From assembly GCA_027475525.1 (NCBI GenBank), contig JAMWFC010000054.1, forward strand, positions 806,001 to 870,000: a DNA stretch of 64,000 nt, given 5' to 3'. A program made the translations under genes and the position numbers. Below the pieces are notes generated by a model. That model was not told the DNA's origin. It saw only the letters and a program-made list of their open reading frames with translations, and made no database searches. The DNA is from Macrolepiota albuminosa. Its lineage: Eukaryota > Basidiomycota > Agaricomycetes > Agaricales > Agaricaceae. Below are positions 1-12,310 of this stretch, in pieces. Positions within the stretch are counted from its first letter, which is position 1. Each line of letters opens with the position of its first letter.

Positions 1-2372
1 CTACCCGTGCCGGTAAAACCTTGGGACTCCATTGGAATGGACTTTGTAGGTCCCTTTCCTGAGTCTAGAGGGTTTGATTACCTCTGCCGGTAAAACCTTG
101 GGACTCCATTGGAATGGACTTTGTAGGTCCCTTTCCTGAGTCTAGAGGGTTTGATTACCTCTGGGTGGTGATATGCCACATGACGAGCATGGTGCACCTT
201 ATCCTGGTGCGCACTATGTTGACAGCTAAGGAGTTGTCATGGATCTACCTCAGAGAGATCATTAGGCTGCATGGGCTGCCTAGTACTATTGTGAGCAACC
301 ATGACTCAAAGTTCACATCTCAATGGTGGAGGGAACTCCACAAGCTGTTAGAAGCTAGGCTCCTTATGTCAACGTCCTTCCATCCTCAAATGGATGGGCA
401 GACTGAGCGGGCCAACCGCAGTATCGGCCAGATCTTGAGGGCAGTTGTTCGCCCTGATCAACAAGACTGGGTGGACTGGTGTCCACTCACTGAGTTCACA
501 ATTAATGTGAGTATCTCGGAGACGACAGGGTATGCATCCTTTGAGCTCAATGGAGGGTACTTGCCCTCCATGCTGCATGAAATTTGTGTGGATATGGTGG
601 CCCACCAAGGAGTGGTTGAGTTTGCCAGGCAGGCCCTAGAGAATATTGTGGCGGCGCATGATGCCATCATTGAAATGCAAGTTTTTCAGGCAAAAAACGC
701 CAATCATCATAGGCAAACAGACCCGCCAATATCAGTAGGAGCATTGGTCTATCTGTCAACATGTAACCTGAAACTTTCAAAGGGACGGTGATAGGCTTCT
801 ACTCGGACTGAGCGCATCAAGGGACATTATAGGCCAACCAACACTTGACATACTGAGGGCTCTAGCGACCAGTTGGGAATATAGAGCAGCTCTAGCTCTG
901 GCAACCGACTACAGGATTTAGACATTTATCCTAACCACTAGCTACCCAGCTTTCAGCACACTCCATTCACCTATCCCAAGGACAAAGGAGGCCCATAACG
1001 TATAGCGCTAACACGATGGCGGGAGAGGACTCTAACTAAACCCCGATCACTTCCAGAAAGAGCCAGCAGCAGGCGCTGCCATTTGACGAGGCACTTCAAT
1101 CAGAAGTCTAAAAGGATCAATGACGGTGGCACTGGATATACTTAAATCTGACATCTGGACCTGTCAGGAACTAATACAATGTGTAGCGCTGACACTAGCG
1201 CTCACGGCGTCTGTTGAGGATTTTCCGACCATACCCCGAAACAGCCTGGCCAATTGGAGTTAGAATAAAAGTGAGCAGACTCATGCAATTCTAAGCCAAT
1301 ATAGAGTCGCCGCTGGTCACCGTGGGTCAGAACGCCGTTGGTCGCCGTCATCCATGTGCATGCAATTCTAAGCCAATATAGAGTCGCCGCTGGTCACCGT
1401 GGGTCAGAACGCCGTTGGTCGCCGTCATCCATGTGCAAAAGGTTGCCGTTGACAGGTCGCCGTTAGAGGAAACCACGAGGAGAGGCGCTAGGAGGTAGCG
1501 CCGCAGGTGGACTTGTATCTGGACAAACACGGTAGCACATAGTATATAAAATAGCTACTTTACATGTATATAACAACGAATCGTAACCCCTCGAACACAC
1601 AGTTACACTTAGCGTTCAACTCGCGCTAGCTTCCTTTGACTTTGTCACTAAGTCGGGCGCTAGCTTTGTCTATCTCGTCTTCATCATTTACGGTGCCACC
1701 TACGGGCACAATACGCTGCGCTATTCGTCTTTTCTCCAATATCTTTGCCCAAACTACGACGCTTACCGTCTGCCAGGTAGCCCCCAAAGCGCTATAATCT
1801 AGCACATCGTTTTACTACCTCCACTCGAGCACACTGGGACCCTGTCAGGACTCCTCAAAACTACGCACGCCAAGCGCTGGAGACGGTGTTGTACTGCGTA
1901 TACGTCCAGCACACCCAACCACAGTTGGCGTCATCAACGGGCTAGCAAACTCTGCCTGAAATGGGTAGGCCCGTACTGCATGCTAGACGCAGAGCCAAGT
2001 ACTTTCAACTATGTGTTGGAGCTGCCTCAGGCATTACAGGAATGACACATCATTCCAAAGTTCCACGTGTCGCTATTGCGACCATATAGCACATCTAACG
2101 ACACGCTATTCCCTAACAGGGCGGCCTCAGGCCCCTATGACTTTAGAGCACAAGATGATGACAAGTGGTTCATTGAGTGCATCATAGGGCACCGGTGGAC
2201 TAAGCGGAATATGCTCAAGTTTGAGGTATGGTGGTCCCTCAGAGACGCAACATGGGAGCCTTACTCCCATTGCTTCAAGTTGGCCGCACTTGACCATTAT
2301 TTGGAGTTGAAGGGCGTTAAGCACCCACATTGGTTAGGTAAGCATCGGTTAGGTAAGCACCCCAGTGCTTAA
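1..2372 (+). pseudogene. pol: Element E: integrase core, GPY/F and chromodomain, split by a solo LTR
   Basis: This is the C-terminal part of a Ty3/gypsy (chromovirus) polyprotein. Residues from base 114 give an integrase core: the first Asp is in MDFVGPFP and the Glu is in DGQTERANRS. The middle motif, normally SDRDSKF-like, reads SNHDSKF, so the second catalytic Asp is apparently lost. The frame runs to LSKGR near 788, is interrupted by a solo LTR (789-1936), and resumes as ASKLCLKWVGPY (GPY/F module) and a chromodomain around 2157-2270 (FIECIIGHRW, TWEPYSHC). A stop lies before HIIPKFHVS. The first 163 bases contain a 77-bp-period tandem copy. The upstream RT and gag lie outside the window. 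The family and domain calls are firm, and the copy is clearly dead. Confidence 0.9.
789..1936 (+). mobile_element. Solo LTR, family A, nested in element E integrase
   Basis: The sequence starts TGATAGGC and ends GGCGTCATCA, and is flanked by the 4-bp target duplication ACGG (785-788 and 1937-1940). Removing the LTR and one TSD copy rejoins the integrase frame exactly (SKGR then ASKLC). A TATA-like box (TATATAAAA) lies at 1553-1561, giving plus orientation. It includes a 77-bp-period tandem copy at 1282/1359, so its true length is near 1,071 bp. CpG sites are largely preserved, which suggests a young insertion. Confidence 0.93.
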
Positions 2373-2477
2373 TTTGATCAGCAGTGCTGATTGCAGCTTG
2401 GCTGAGTTGGTCAGCAACTGTGGCTGAGACACGTCTAAAAAATTCAAAATTTCTTTTTTCCCTTTCTTCCCTCAACC

Positions 2478-5400
2478 ATGGACAACATGCCTGTGGACCA
2501 GAGTGAGCAGCAGCAGCAGCAACAGTTTGAGCTTGTGCCATCAGTCTTACCGTTGGCTGGAGGGAGGGGGGCAGATGGCTCCCCCACTGACCCAAAATGT
2601 GCCCCAGTAGGGACAATCACAACAGACTGTGGGCTTCTCACAGCAGCAACAACAACCAGCAGCAGGCTACCCACCGCAGCAGCCAGTGATCAGTGGCTAT
2701 TTGCCATACCAACTCATGCATGGCAACTTTATGCCCCAAAATACACCTGTGGGCAGCTATCAGCCCCAACAACCAGTAGCGGGCCCTTATGCACCACATC
2801 ATGCTGAGGGCCAATCCCAGCAACACTAGTATGGGGGGCTTGTTAGCCCTCAAGCGACGTCAGGATGGAGGCAGCTTGCCCCTGTACTGGCAATGGGGGC
2901 AATGGAGGCACATCCCAACTTTATGCCCCAAAACGCACCTGTGGGTGGCTATCAGCCCCAACAACCAGTAGCGGGTGCTTATGCGCCACATCATGCTGAG
3001 GGCCAATCTCAGCAACACCAGTACGGGGGACTTGTTAGCCCTCAAGCGACGTCAGGATGGAGGCAGCTTGCCCCTGTACTGGCAATGGGGAGGCAATGGG
3101 GGCACATCCTTTCCCCCTAGTCTATGGGCCTGGCATACTATCCTGGCATGCCCATAATAATGCCATACCCCCTGGCTTGGATGGGGGCTTGGGGTGCGAT
3201 GCCCCAGTACGACACCTTGTATGAGGCGCTAGCCAAGAGAGGCAAGTCGGCTTCTCTGTCAACCACAGTACCAGTCAACAATCTAGAGGGACACCAAGCA
3301 TCCCTTGCACAGGCCCCCACGGCCATTGAGAGCACAAAGACTTTCAATACAGAACTAAGCATCAGTTCATCAGCCAATGCGCTGACAGAGAGCCTGGTCA
3401 GGCTCTCCTTGTTACAGCAGCTGGAGATGCCACACTAACCTGAGCCCAGCTCGGAAGAAGAGTCACGTCCTTGACATGACAAAGGAAAAGCATGGGCGGT
3501 TGAGCCCAGTCTCAACCAGGACTTAGTCCTGGCTACTCTCCTCCAATGCCTAGGAGACAACAGGTACAATGTACCTGCAGAGTCGTCATTCCTCCACGAT
3601 GCGGAGGCGGTTGTCCTCATCAGCTGGATGATGGAGGACATGGATCACATGCGCGCTCAGCACAAAACTGATCTCCTTGCCATTTCGGCTGCTCATAAGC
3701 AGCAGACTACACCCTGAGTCGGGACACCAACTCCAGCAAAAGGGCGCGTTGGCAAGGAGTGGAGGACATGCCCTCCTGCTTGACTCAGTCAAGCGTTGTT
3801 GTCTCTGGCCAGGAGGCCGGTCTAGGGCGGGACATCCTTCCCTATGAAGATGCCCCTGCTCTAGCTGCCCCCTGGCTCATCCAGCACCTTGCTAGTGGCG
3901 CATCTGAGGTCGCATCTTCATGACCATCATCCGTGGTATCCACCATGCACTCTGGAGAGCAAAGTTCCTGGGGCGGCAGCACATGCCCCACTGAGGCTAA
4001 GGCCTTGCAACCCTGAAAGGATCGTCGGAGTAAGCAACTGGAAGAGCATGCATACGTCAACGTGCACTTCCCTGATGATGCCCTGAAAGGGGCCCCAGGA
4101 GCTAACATCCCCTTCTTACCTGCAATACTACTAGAGGGCCTGCTAGCCTGACTCCCATGGTGTGTGTAGGCAATGGACCCATATTCTGACACGTCTGTGC
4201 CAGAGAGGCTGCCATCCCTGCCCTCCAATGACAAATGGTATGAGGAGCCTGAAGAGGCTCAGATGGAATCTCCTGTGCCGCATGAGACAGCAGCACAATG
4301 CATGGTATGTGAACGGTGCAACAGCAATTGATGGGCCAAGATGGACCATTGGGTGCAAGATAGCGCCAAATGAGGAGCCACTCTCCTCAAGGACAAAACC
4401 GGGTGCATCCCTGATGCGCTCGGTGTGGTGATCTATCGTGATCACACTATTGAGTGCCAAAACTCATTCTTTGGCGTGGGGTTATCCCCCCAGTTCTATT
4501 GGTCACCAGTGACCAATACTATTTTCATTGGGCAAGAAGCCCACACAGCCAGGGCCTTTGAAGCTGACAAAGAGAGCAATGCCACACATATGCCACAATA
4601 GTAAGGTGTACCAAATTGCACCTTGCGAGTTCCCCCGCAGTCCTCGAGAGCTTTGCAAGCTCCATTCACTGGTGAACAACCAGTTTACGCTGATTCATCA
4701 GCGTCAGTTGGGCTACCTCCTGCTCAACAAATTCAAACGAGTGACTATAAATTGTCACCCACAGCCCAAGACAGAACAATGTCTCAACTACTCAACAAGA
4801 TCCCATACAAGACTATTGCAGTACTCTTTGTGAGTTTGGAGGAGCAGAAGAAAGTCCCACAAATGATTGCCCCTTTGTGGATCTATCACTGCAAGGAAAG
4901 TGGGAGACTGGCCTTCATTGGCCTGACTCCCCCTGACCCAAAGCAGCCTTTTGCTTTGGACTACCTGGGCTCCTATGCCCTTCTCTATGGGCGTCCTGGG
5001 ACGCCCAATATGTGGACCAGTCTGGCCATGGACTGTGCCATGCGTATTCACTGGCGCAGCCTCTTTGGGTTTGCGCTCATATGCGCTATCAGCACAAGCC
5101 ACTCCTCCAAGTCCACGGTGTACAAACACCTGGCTTATGTCTTTGCATGGCCAGGCCTCTATAAAGAGGCCATTGCTGAATATGAGGCAGCCATGGAGCA
5201 AGCCTTTGTGCCCCTTTCCACCGAGGACCTGAACTTTGAGGCTCAGGCAGTAGACATCCCAGAAGCTTCAGCTTCCGTCTTTACCACTTTGGACGCTTTA
5301 CGCATCCTTCTTCACAATCAAATCCCGGTCAGCTGGGCTGACCATGCGTACATCTATGGGGTCACCTACTTGGCCCACATCTTCTTCAGTGACAGCTGGC

Positions 5401-5889
5401 TATACAACAAGGCGGCTGCCATCGACGACGAGAGGCTGCAATGCCTCGATCACTATGGGACCCCTCAGTCCCTTGCTCAGTGGAATGAGTGGCATGAGGC
5501 CACCATTTGGCAACCGCCAACAACTGATGCTCCAGCAGCAGGAGAGTCGTTGTGCGTTCAACGACGCGTTCACTAAGAGGATGTATCTCCTCATTGGGCA
5601 AGACATACACATTCGAGAGATCTGGATGCACCAGTACCCATCCAACACTGGAGATATTCCTGATCCCCACCCTCCTACTCTGGGGCTGACTTTTGACCCC
5701 ACAATTACGCTGTCTCCACTACGGAACTTTGATGACTCCCTGCCTCTTGCAGGGCCATTGGGCACCTCTCACGAGCCCGCACCCGAGGATGACCTCTTCG
5801 ATTACGATATGGACGACGCAATTGCCAATTCATTCTGGGAGCCTGGGGACTCTCCAATTGCCCCCATTCCTGACTTACCAATGGCCTGA
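2478..5889 (+). pseudogene. Element E: sense accessory ORF between chromodomain and 3' LTR
   Basis: This is a long, frameshifted sense coding tract in the position where envelope-like or accessory ORFs sit in some LTR elements. I do not recognise the protein. It starts MDNMPVDQSEQQ with a Gln run. A Pro/Gln/Gly-rich part follows with a 192-bp (64-codon) direct repeat (about 2725-3117). Next comes a stretch from 3124 (MGLAYYPGMPIIMPYP) and a degenerate section (3440-4600). The best-preserved block is 4623-5545, with WADHAYIYGVTYL and CLDHYGTPQS. After a frameshift near 5545 the C terminus (to TGA near 5889) is strongly acidic (DDLFDYDMDDA). A decayed homologue lies at 13,182-14,244, also directly before an E-type LTR, so the ORF belongs to the element. 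No zinc knuckle or envelope signature is visible. Confidence 0.7.
2725..3117 (+). repeat. 192-bp in-frame direct repeat in the accessory ORF
   Basis: There are about two copies, starting at 2725 and 2917, encoding units that begin NFMPQN and include YQPQQPVAG and YAPHHAEGQSQQ. The period is 64 codons and the copies have diverged. It is unrelated to the 77-bp tandem copies and looks like a genuine protein repeat. Confidence 0.8.
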
Positions 5890-5934
5890 CTGTCGGAGTG
5901 TTTTGAGATTGTACTTCAGTCTAATTGGGGGGTG

Positions 5935-6169
5935 TGTAGTGTAGTCCACTATGTGGCGGTGGCCACATAGCGTTTACTTACTTTACTTATTAGATACTTA
6001 GCATATAATATTATATTTATTATAATATTATTTACATAATTATAAATACCTACAACCTGCTGCTTAATAAGCAGCTTAATCTTGTATTACACTACATAGT
6101 CAATAGACCAGACTGGTCTGATTCTGTGCAGTGTGATCCTAAGCTTACAAACGCTGTAACTTCGTTACA
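5935..6169 (+). mobile_element. 3' LTR of element E
   Basis: This 235-bp LTR starts TGTAGTGTAG and ends CGTTACA, and is preceded by a purine tract (ATTGGGGGGTG) that fits a polypurine tract. It is AT-rich in the middle. It matches the LTR at 17,479-17,715. Immediately after it a decayed chromovirus RNase H region begins in the opposite orientation, so E sits inside or against that copy. Confidence 0.85.
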
Positions 6170-6189
6170 GATAGTGGATGGTGAAGTCA

Positions 6190-7652
6190 TACTCTAAGAG
6201 GACTTCGGACCACCGGGCCTGTTGTCAGCTGAGAAGCTTGGTGGTCATGAAGTATTGCAGGTTGTTGTGGTCTGAATAGACTTGGATCTGGTGAGGGGTA
6301 CCTTTGAGGTAGGCCCGCCACTGCTTGAAGGCCTCGACGATTGCAAGGAGTTCCTTGTTGTAGATGTCGTAGTTGAGCTCAGCCAGGATCATTGATTGAG
6401 TGTAAAAGACCACAGGTCAGAGTTCCTGGTTGTCTGGGTCCATCTGGGAGAGGATGCCGGCGTTGGCGTAATCAGAGGCGTCACATTCCAGAACAACTGA
6501 GAGGGTGGGGTCATAGTGCCAGAGGATCGGAGCTGAGGTGAAGGCCTCCTTGAGCAGTGTGAACACACTTTGGCACTTACTGTCCCAGTTTCACGGGGTG
6601 TCCTTCCAGATAAGACAGTTGAAAAATTTGGTGATTCTGAAGTAGTTGTCAATGAAGCACTGGTAGAAATTTGCGAAGCCAAGAAAGGACTACATCTCTT
6701 TAATGTTCTTTGGGGGAGGCTAGTTGAGAATGGCTTTGACCTTTGAGGGGTCTATACAAACTCCGTTTGGGGTGATGATAACTCTGAGGTATTCAACCTC
6801 TGTGGTGTGGAACAAGCACTTCTTTGGTTTTGCATAGAGGTTGTGGTTTTGAAGGCATTCGAGGACCTGCCAGACATGGGTGCGATATTTGTCAAGGGAG
6901 TTGGAGTAGATCAGGATGTCGTCCAGGTAAACAATGATGAACACATTGTTCATGTCGTGAAAGATGTCATTTATAAAGTACTAGAAGGTCATGGAGGAGT
7001 TAGTCATTCCAAAGGGCATTATCAGATACTCAAAAAGGCTGTAGCGGGTGCAGAAGGCCATCTTCCATTCATGTTCTGGAGCAATCCAGACATTGTTGTA
7101 GCTGGACCAGAGGTCGATCTTCGAGTAAACCTTGGCTTTACAGAATCGGTCAACAAAGTCTCCAATGAGGGGTAGGGGGTACTGGTTCTTCTTGGTGATC
7201 TTGTTCAAGCCCTGGTAGTTGATGCAGAGGCAGAGAGACCTGTCCTTCTTTTCAGCAAAGAGGACCAGCACTCTGGCTGCAGAGATCAAGGTGCAAATGA
7301 AACCCTTACCAAGCATGTCATTGAGATAGTCTTTGAGCACCTGGAGCTCGACTTCAGACATGTTGTAGAACTTGCCAAGCAGGGGAGTGGTGCTGTCCTC
7401 AGGGTCAATCTTGTGGTCATAGAGACGGTGTGGAGGGAGATCCTTGGTGCTACCTTTGGAGAAAATGTCAGCAAACTTATGATATTTGGAGGAAATGATC
7501 TTGGCAAGGATCTGCACCTTAGTCTTGGCTGCGGGGCTACTGTCCTCTTCCTGGAGGTGTTCTTCAGGCAGTGTCGGGGAGACCTGGAGCTGGTAGGCCA
7601 GGGTGCCATCTTGGAGGATGCGAGTAAAGGGGGTAGCGCTGATGATCTTCAT
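6190..7652 (-). pseudogene. pol: Reverse transcriptase and RNase H of the decayed chromovirus
   Basis: From 7652 leftward the reading gives the RT N-terminal region (SEVELQVLKDYLND), [41 protein letters not shown] and then the catalytic box VYLDDILIYS near 6905, with the YxDD Asp pair intact. It continues into RNase H (KELLAIVEAFKQWRAYLKG, VYSDHNNLQYF), which ends at 6190 where the element E LTR begins. Several frameshifts separate these blocks (for example near 6980 and 6700). Function would be cDNA synthesis and RNA strand removal, but this copy cannot be translated through. Confidence 0.88.
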
Positions 7653-7725
7653 GTCTGGGAGTTTGAGCAGGCCTGTGAGAACGTCCGAGCTGGAGTAGCG
7701 TTGGGGTGGTGAGGAGTGGTCCCGG

Positions 7726-8629
7726 TGATGATGCCAACTGTAGTTGGGTGCGCTGGACGTATACGCAGTACAATGCCGTCTCCAGCGCCTGGCGTACGGA
7801 GTTGTGAGGAGTCCCAGCAGGGTCCCGGTGTGCTCAAGCAGAGGTGATAGGGCGATGCGCTAGATGATAGCGCCTCAGGTGCTACCTAGCAAGTAGTAAG
7901 CATCGTAGTTTAGGAGAAGTTATAGAGAATAAAACGAATAGCGCAGCGTAGCGTGCCCGTAGGTGGCACCGTAAACGATGAAGACAAGATAGATGAAGCT
8001 AGCGCCGAACTTGGTGACAAAGTCAGGCAGTGCTAGCACGATTTGAATGCTAAGTGTAACTGGGTGCTCAAGAGGTTACAATTTGTTAGTATATACATGG
8101 CAAGTAGCTAGTTTTTATACTATGCGCTACGGTATTTCCAAAATAAGTCCATTGACGGCGCTACCAATTAGCGCCTCTCTTTGTGGCTGTAGCTAACAGC
8201 CACCTGTCAACGGCGACCTGCAGCACATGGGTGACGGCGACCAACGGTGACTCTAAAGCTACTTAGAAATGGTATGAGTTTGCTCACTTTTTGATGTAAT
8301 TTAATTGGCCATGCCATCCTGGGGTATGGTTGGGGAATCTTTGACAGACGCCGTGAGCGCTAATTCCAGCGCTAAACATTGTACCATCTTTTGATAGATT
8401 TAAATGTTGGGTCTGCGTGTATCCTGTCTCGTCGTCATTGATTCCTTTAGACTTCTGATTGAAGTGCCTCGGTGATTGACAGCGCCAATTGCTAACTCCT
8501 TTCAGTATTGATCGGGGTTTGGTCAGAGTCACCTCCCGCCGTTGTGCTAGCACTATGAGTTCTGAGCCTTCTTGGTCTTCAAAGTAACTGAGTGGAGTGC
8601 GCTGAGGGGCTGATACTGGTGATTGAGTT
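7726..8629 (-). mobile_element. LTR family A fragment inside the decayed chromovirus
   Basis: This is the reverse complement of LTR A. Its 3' end (TGATGATGCCAACTG) is at 7726, and it extends to about 8629 where similarity to the 58,989 copy stops, so its first ~170 bp are missing. It separates the protease and RT regions of the surrounding chromovirus. No target duplication can be assigned because of the truncation. Confidence 0.75.
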
Positions 8630-8639
8630 CCATCAGGGT

Positions 8640-9480
8640 GAGCAGGGAGGTCCAGGGGTAGAGGAAGATGGCAGCAGCAAGGGCAGTCCCCAGGATGGGG
8701 AAGGTTATAGTGAGGTCTCTCCAGTAGATGTCAGGTTGACCTCATAAAGCCAGGGGAGACCCAGGACAATGGGAGTCAACTCCGGGAGCTATGTTACCAG
8801 AAGGTCGGCAGGAAACGTCAGTCCATTGTCAAGGATGAGTGTTGTGGAGTGGCAGTCCAGGGGTGCCAGTCCCATCGAACAAGTGTAGCTCAAGGAGCTT
8901 TGGAAGGTCGTGATGCACAAAACCCAGCCGGTTGCTGATGAACATTTCAGTGGCCCCGCTGTCAACGAGGGCCAGGAGGGCCTCGGAGAAGTTGCTGAGA
9001 TGTACGTGAATGACAAAGAACCAGGATCAAGATTAGAGGTCTGGAGTTCTTCCAGGGCTTTGACCGGAGGTGTCCCAGGCTGAACTGAGCGTTGGTGGTT
9101 GGAAGGAGATGGGGTCTGGGGCAGCGTCGCAGTTGAGGCAGAGGATGAGAGTCATCCAGTTGATCCAGAGGTTTGTAGATTATAACCACAGGAGTCTGAG
9201 GACCAGGAGAGCAGCAGCATGAAGCTTAGTGACAAAGAGCCAGAGAGTTTGGCGGTGGCCTGAGGAGAAGGTCACTGGCATTTGGACAAAGTGAGTGATG
9301 TTACCAGCCAAGGAGGAACTGCTGTCAAAGAGCCAGAGGTGAATAGGGATAGGGAGCCATTGAGGAGGTTAAGGAGCCAGGGCCATCCATGCTTTGTCAA
9401 TAAAGTTGTCGGTGGCGCTGCTGTCTATGAGAGCATTGACGGGCTCCAGAGACAAAGTGAGGGTTGTCCAGAGAAGTAAA
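8640..9480 (-). pseudogene. pol: Two retropepsin-like domains of the decayed chromovirus
   Basis: Two aspartic protease signatures occur in order on the minus strand. The first (about 9420) reads NALIDSSATDNFIDKAW, with Gly of the DSG triad replaced by Ser. The second (about 8970) reads LLALVDSGATEMFISN, with an intact DSGAT. Between and after them lie the flap-proximal and C-terminal segments matching the full element (VQMPVTF, TKLHAAALLVL). The same double arrangement occurs at 39,400-40,230. Stops and frameshifts make this copy inactive. Confidence 0.75.
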
Positions 9481-9689
9481 GATTGGGAGGAGTGCAAGGG
9501 GAGGTGAATCGAGAGGGTGTCCAGGGAAGAGTTAGACATGGCGCAAATATATGAAATCGAGGTGGAGAAGACTTCGTGGGTTGGTCTACAATTCAGATCG
9601 TCTTCCGTTTCTAAATCACTGGATTGTTTTCCGTGAATTGGAAGTTGCAGTCTTCTTCATTGAGAGTCCAGGTGGCCTGTCCTATGGCC

Positions 9690-12310
9690 TGCCTTTTTGA
9701 GCAGCTACCAATGAAGTGTCTGAGCTCTCTACAGAGGAGGCAGGTGCCCTTCCATTGTCGCTGCTCTTGAACCTTTTTGGGGATGTCGATCCAGGGTTGG
9801 TCAAAGTCCCAGACTCAGTTGGCATGAAGAGCCTCTTCCTCATCATCCTTAAAGTGGTCATCAGCAGAAGTGTCATAGTCATTGAGGTTCCCGGGAAGTG
9901 GGTCGGAGATGTTGTAGATGTCGGTAGCATTAAGGGCGGCAGGGAGTCTTAGGGCTGGTGCATGGGGTGGTCCCAGGAGCCCTTGTCCCAGAGCGGGGTG
10001 CAAGGTGGGGTTTGGAGTTGCTAGGTTGGAGGCTCTGAGGGTGGCAGTCTTCCAGGAGGATCCTCCCAGAGGATTCCACTGGGCTCAGGACCTGGAGTAC
10101 TTGTTATGGTCTTCCCAGTATCTTTGGTCAATCTGTGTCACTAGGGCCTTGTAATCATTGTAGGTTGCTTGTTTGGGGGCGAGGTAGAGAACGTCTTTGA
10201 TCTGTTGGGGGAGTGCGCATTGGAGGGCGAACTGGAGGGCGTTGTAATTTCAGCCCATCTTATAGGCCTCCTTCTTGAACCAGACAATGAAGATGGCAAA
10301 GCGTTCTTTGGACCTCATCCAGAGGTTGAACAGGTTATCTTCGGCCTCCACAACAGTGTCAAAGATGCCAAACCAACTTGAAAATTCTTGGACAAAGGCT
10401 GGCCACTGTGACAGGATGGGGTTGTTGAAGTCAAACTGGAGGAGGGCCATGTAGTGATCGAAGGCCCAGGCCCTGCAGGTACAAGGCAGTGAACGCCACT
10501 TAGGAGCTCTTGAGTTGGAACATGACAGGCTTGGCCTGGAACATATTGAGACATTGCATGAGAAAGGTTCACCATTTTTGGGGGTCATGCCTGTGAAAAG
10601 GCTCGGGCTTCTGGATGTCTAATTTACCTTCCCTGGTGAGAGCGTCCCAGGTGTCATTCTGGAGAATTGAGTTTTGGGGGGGCAGAGCAGCATTGTAGTA
10701 GTAGTAATAATGGTTCTCCCTCCTGCTGGGGCAAAAAGGTGCCTGCAGCAGCACTCCATTCTCCGGAAGGTCCTCTGTTGGGCGGACCTCCTCCAAGGGG
10801 CTGTCCATAACCTTCTGGTGGGGGTCTGGAGGCCCATTAAAGGTTGGAGGATTCCCATGGGGTGGCAGGGGGCTGCCAAGTCCAAGAAGGTGGGCAGCAG
10901 GAAGTGGTGGGTAGGAGTGAGAGAGGCATTGGGGTGGTTAACTATAGGGAGGTCGAGATGGTCCTGAGTCAGGGCTGTACAGGAGCTGGGGGGGCCTTGG
11001 TCAGGGAAGGCCCAGGGGGGTCCTGGCTTGAAGAGGGGTCAGAGTGGGACTTGCCCTAGTTGTGGCTGGGTGGTACCCTGCAGTGCTGGGGGTCCCTCAT
11101 GGGTGCAGAAAGGATGCGGGTCCAGATGGGAGGGCATTCGTAAGAGAATTCAGAAGCGGAAGCAGGAGGAAGGTTCCTGGGATGGTCGGGGGGGTCCTGG
11201 GTTTTGGGTTCATTGATGTACGAGAGGATATCTTCCGAAGGGTCGTCGCTCTCAGGGCAGTGGTTATCTTCTGAATGTGGGAGGTCACCTTCAGCTGCTT
11301 ACACCCATGTGTTGAAGGTGCTGGGCACTGAGTAGGCTCAGAGATAGGCAGAGAGTCCAACAGTGTAGGCAGCAGTATGGTCAAAGAGGCCCCCCATTGG
11401 ATTTAGGAACTATAAAGTGGCGGAGGCAGCGTTGAGTTTCTCTTGCCATTATTGGTCTCGGTGTGGGGAATTTCCTCAGATACCCAAGCAGGGCTCATCT
11501 CTTTGTATATGGAAGAAGCGGGCCAGGTTCAAGGAGTCCTCGAAGCAGCAGGGGTTGGGGCTGGTGTAGATCTCATCTATCAGGTTTTGAAGTTTGTCCC
11601 AGAGCATCAGGTCCACTTGCAGGGTTCTTTTGGTGTTGTTGGGGAGGGTCCTTTTTTGGAATTGGTCATGGAAGTGGAGGAGATGATTGGCCCACTCCTC
11701 CAGTATGCTCCGGAGGTTGTGGTTACCAGGGGTAACCAAGAGGACATGCGTGCATTGGGCAAATTCCTTGGGGGAGGTGCGGAGTGTGTGCAGCACCTCA
11801 TCTTGCTGCTGGAGGTAGTCCTCTGTTTGTCATTCCAGGGGGGAGGTCAGAGGGCAGGCCAGCAGAGCCGCCATGGAGTGTGGTCAATTCAGAGGAGGTT
11901 CCGGGGTCTCAGTGTTCAAGGGGGGTAGTTGGGGTTGGGTGGGCTGCAGCCAGGGTGTGAATGGTCCTCTGCTGGCTGGAGGCAGAGTGGCTCCCCACGG
12001 GGTCTCAGGAAGTCCTCCGGGTACCATCCTATAGGAGCCAGAGTTGATGGGGGGGTTGGCATACATCCGCCAGTCTAGGGGGTGTAGAAGCTGGCTGGCA
12101 GAGGGGCTATAGGCTCCATTCAGGTCAGGGGCCCAGAATCAGAATGCCGGATAGATTTTGGGGATCGGAGGTGGGTATACAGGTTGAGAGGTACTGTGAT
12201 TGTATTGTTCAGGTAATGGGCAACTGTAGGCATCGGTTTGGTAGCCCACAGAATAGTAAATGAGGTGTATGTAGACATTGAGAATGGGGTAAGAGGGAGT
12301 CTTGATATTA
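9690..12310 (-). pseudogene. gag: Gag of the decayed chromovirus
   Basis: The capsid-like Retrotrans_gag stretch is readable around 10,590-10,250 (AFDHYMALLQFDFNNP, AEDNLFNLWMRSKERFA), next to homologous text in the full element. A CX2CX4HX4C zinc knuckle (CLLCRELRHFIGSC) is readable near 9,705-9,750. The N-terminal Pro-rich region lies between about 10,700 and 12,300. Numerous stops and frameshifts are present. Confidence 0.8.

Larger units (their letters stand above)
6170..12310 (-). mobile_element. Decayed chromovirus copy, internal region
   Basis: On the minus strand the order is gag (12,310 to about 9,700), protease (about 9,480-8,640), a rc LTR-A fragment (8,629-7,726), then RT and RNase H (7,652-6,190). 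It is homologous throughout to the better element at 32,662-45,289 (for example AFKQWRAYL and YSDHNNLQYF) but carries many stops and frameshifts. The integrase is absent because the copy is cut at 6,170 by the LTR of element E. Confidence 0.9.
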
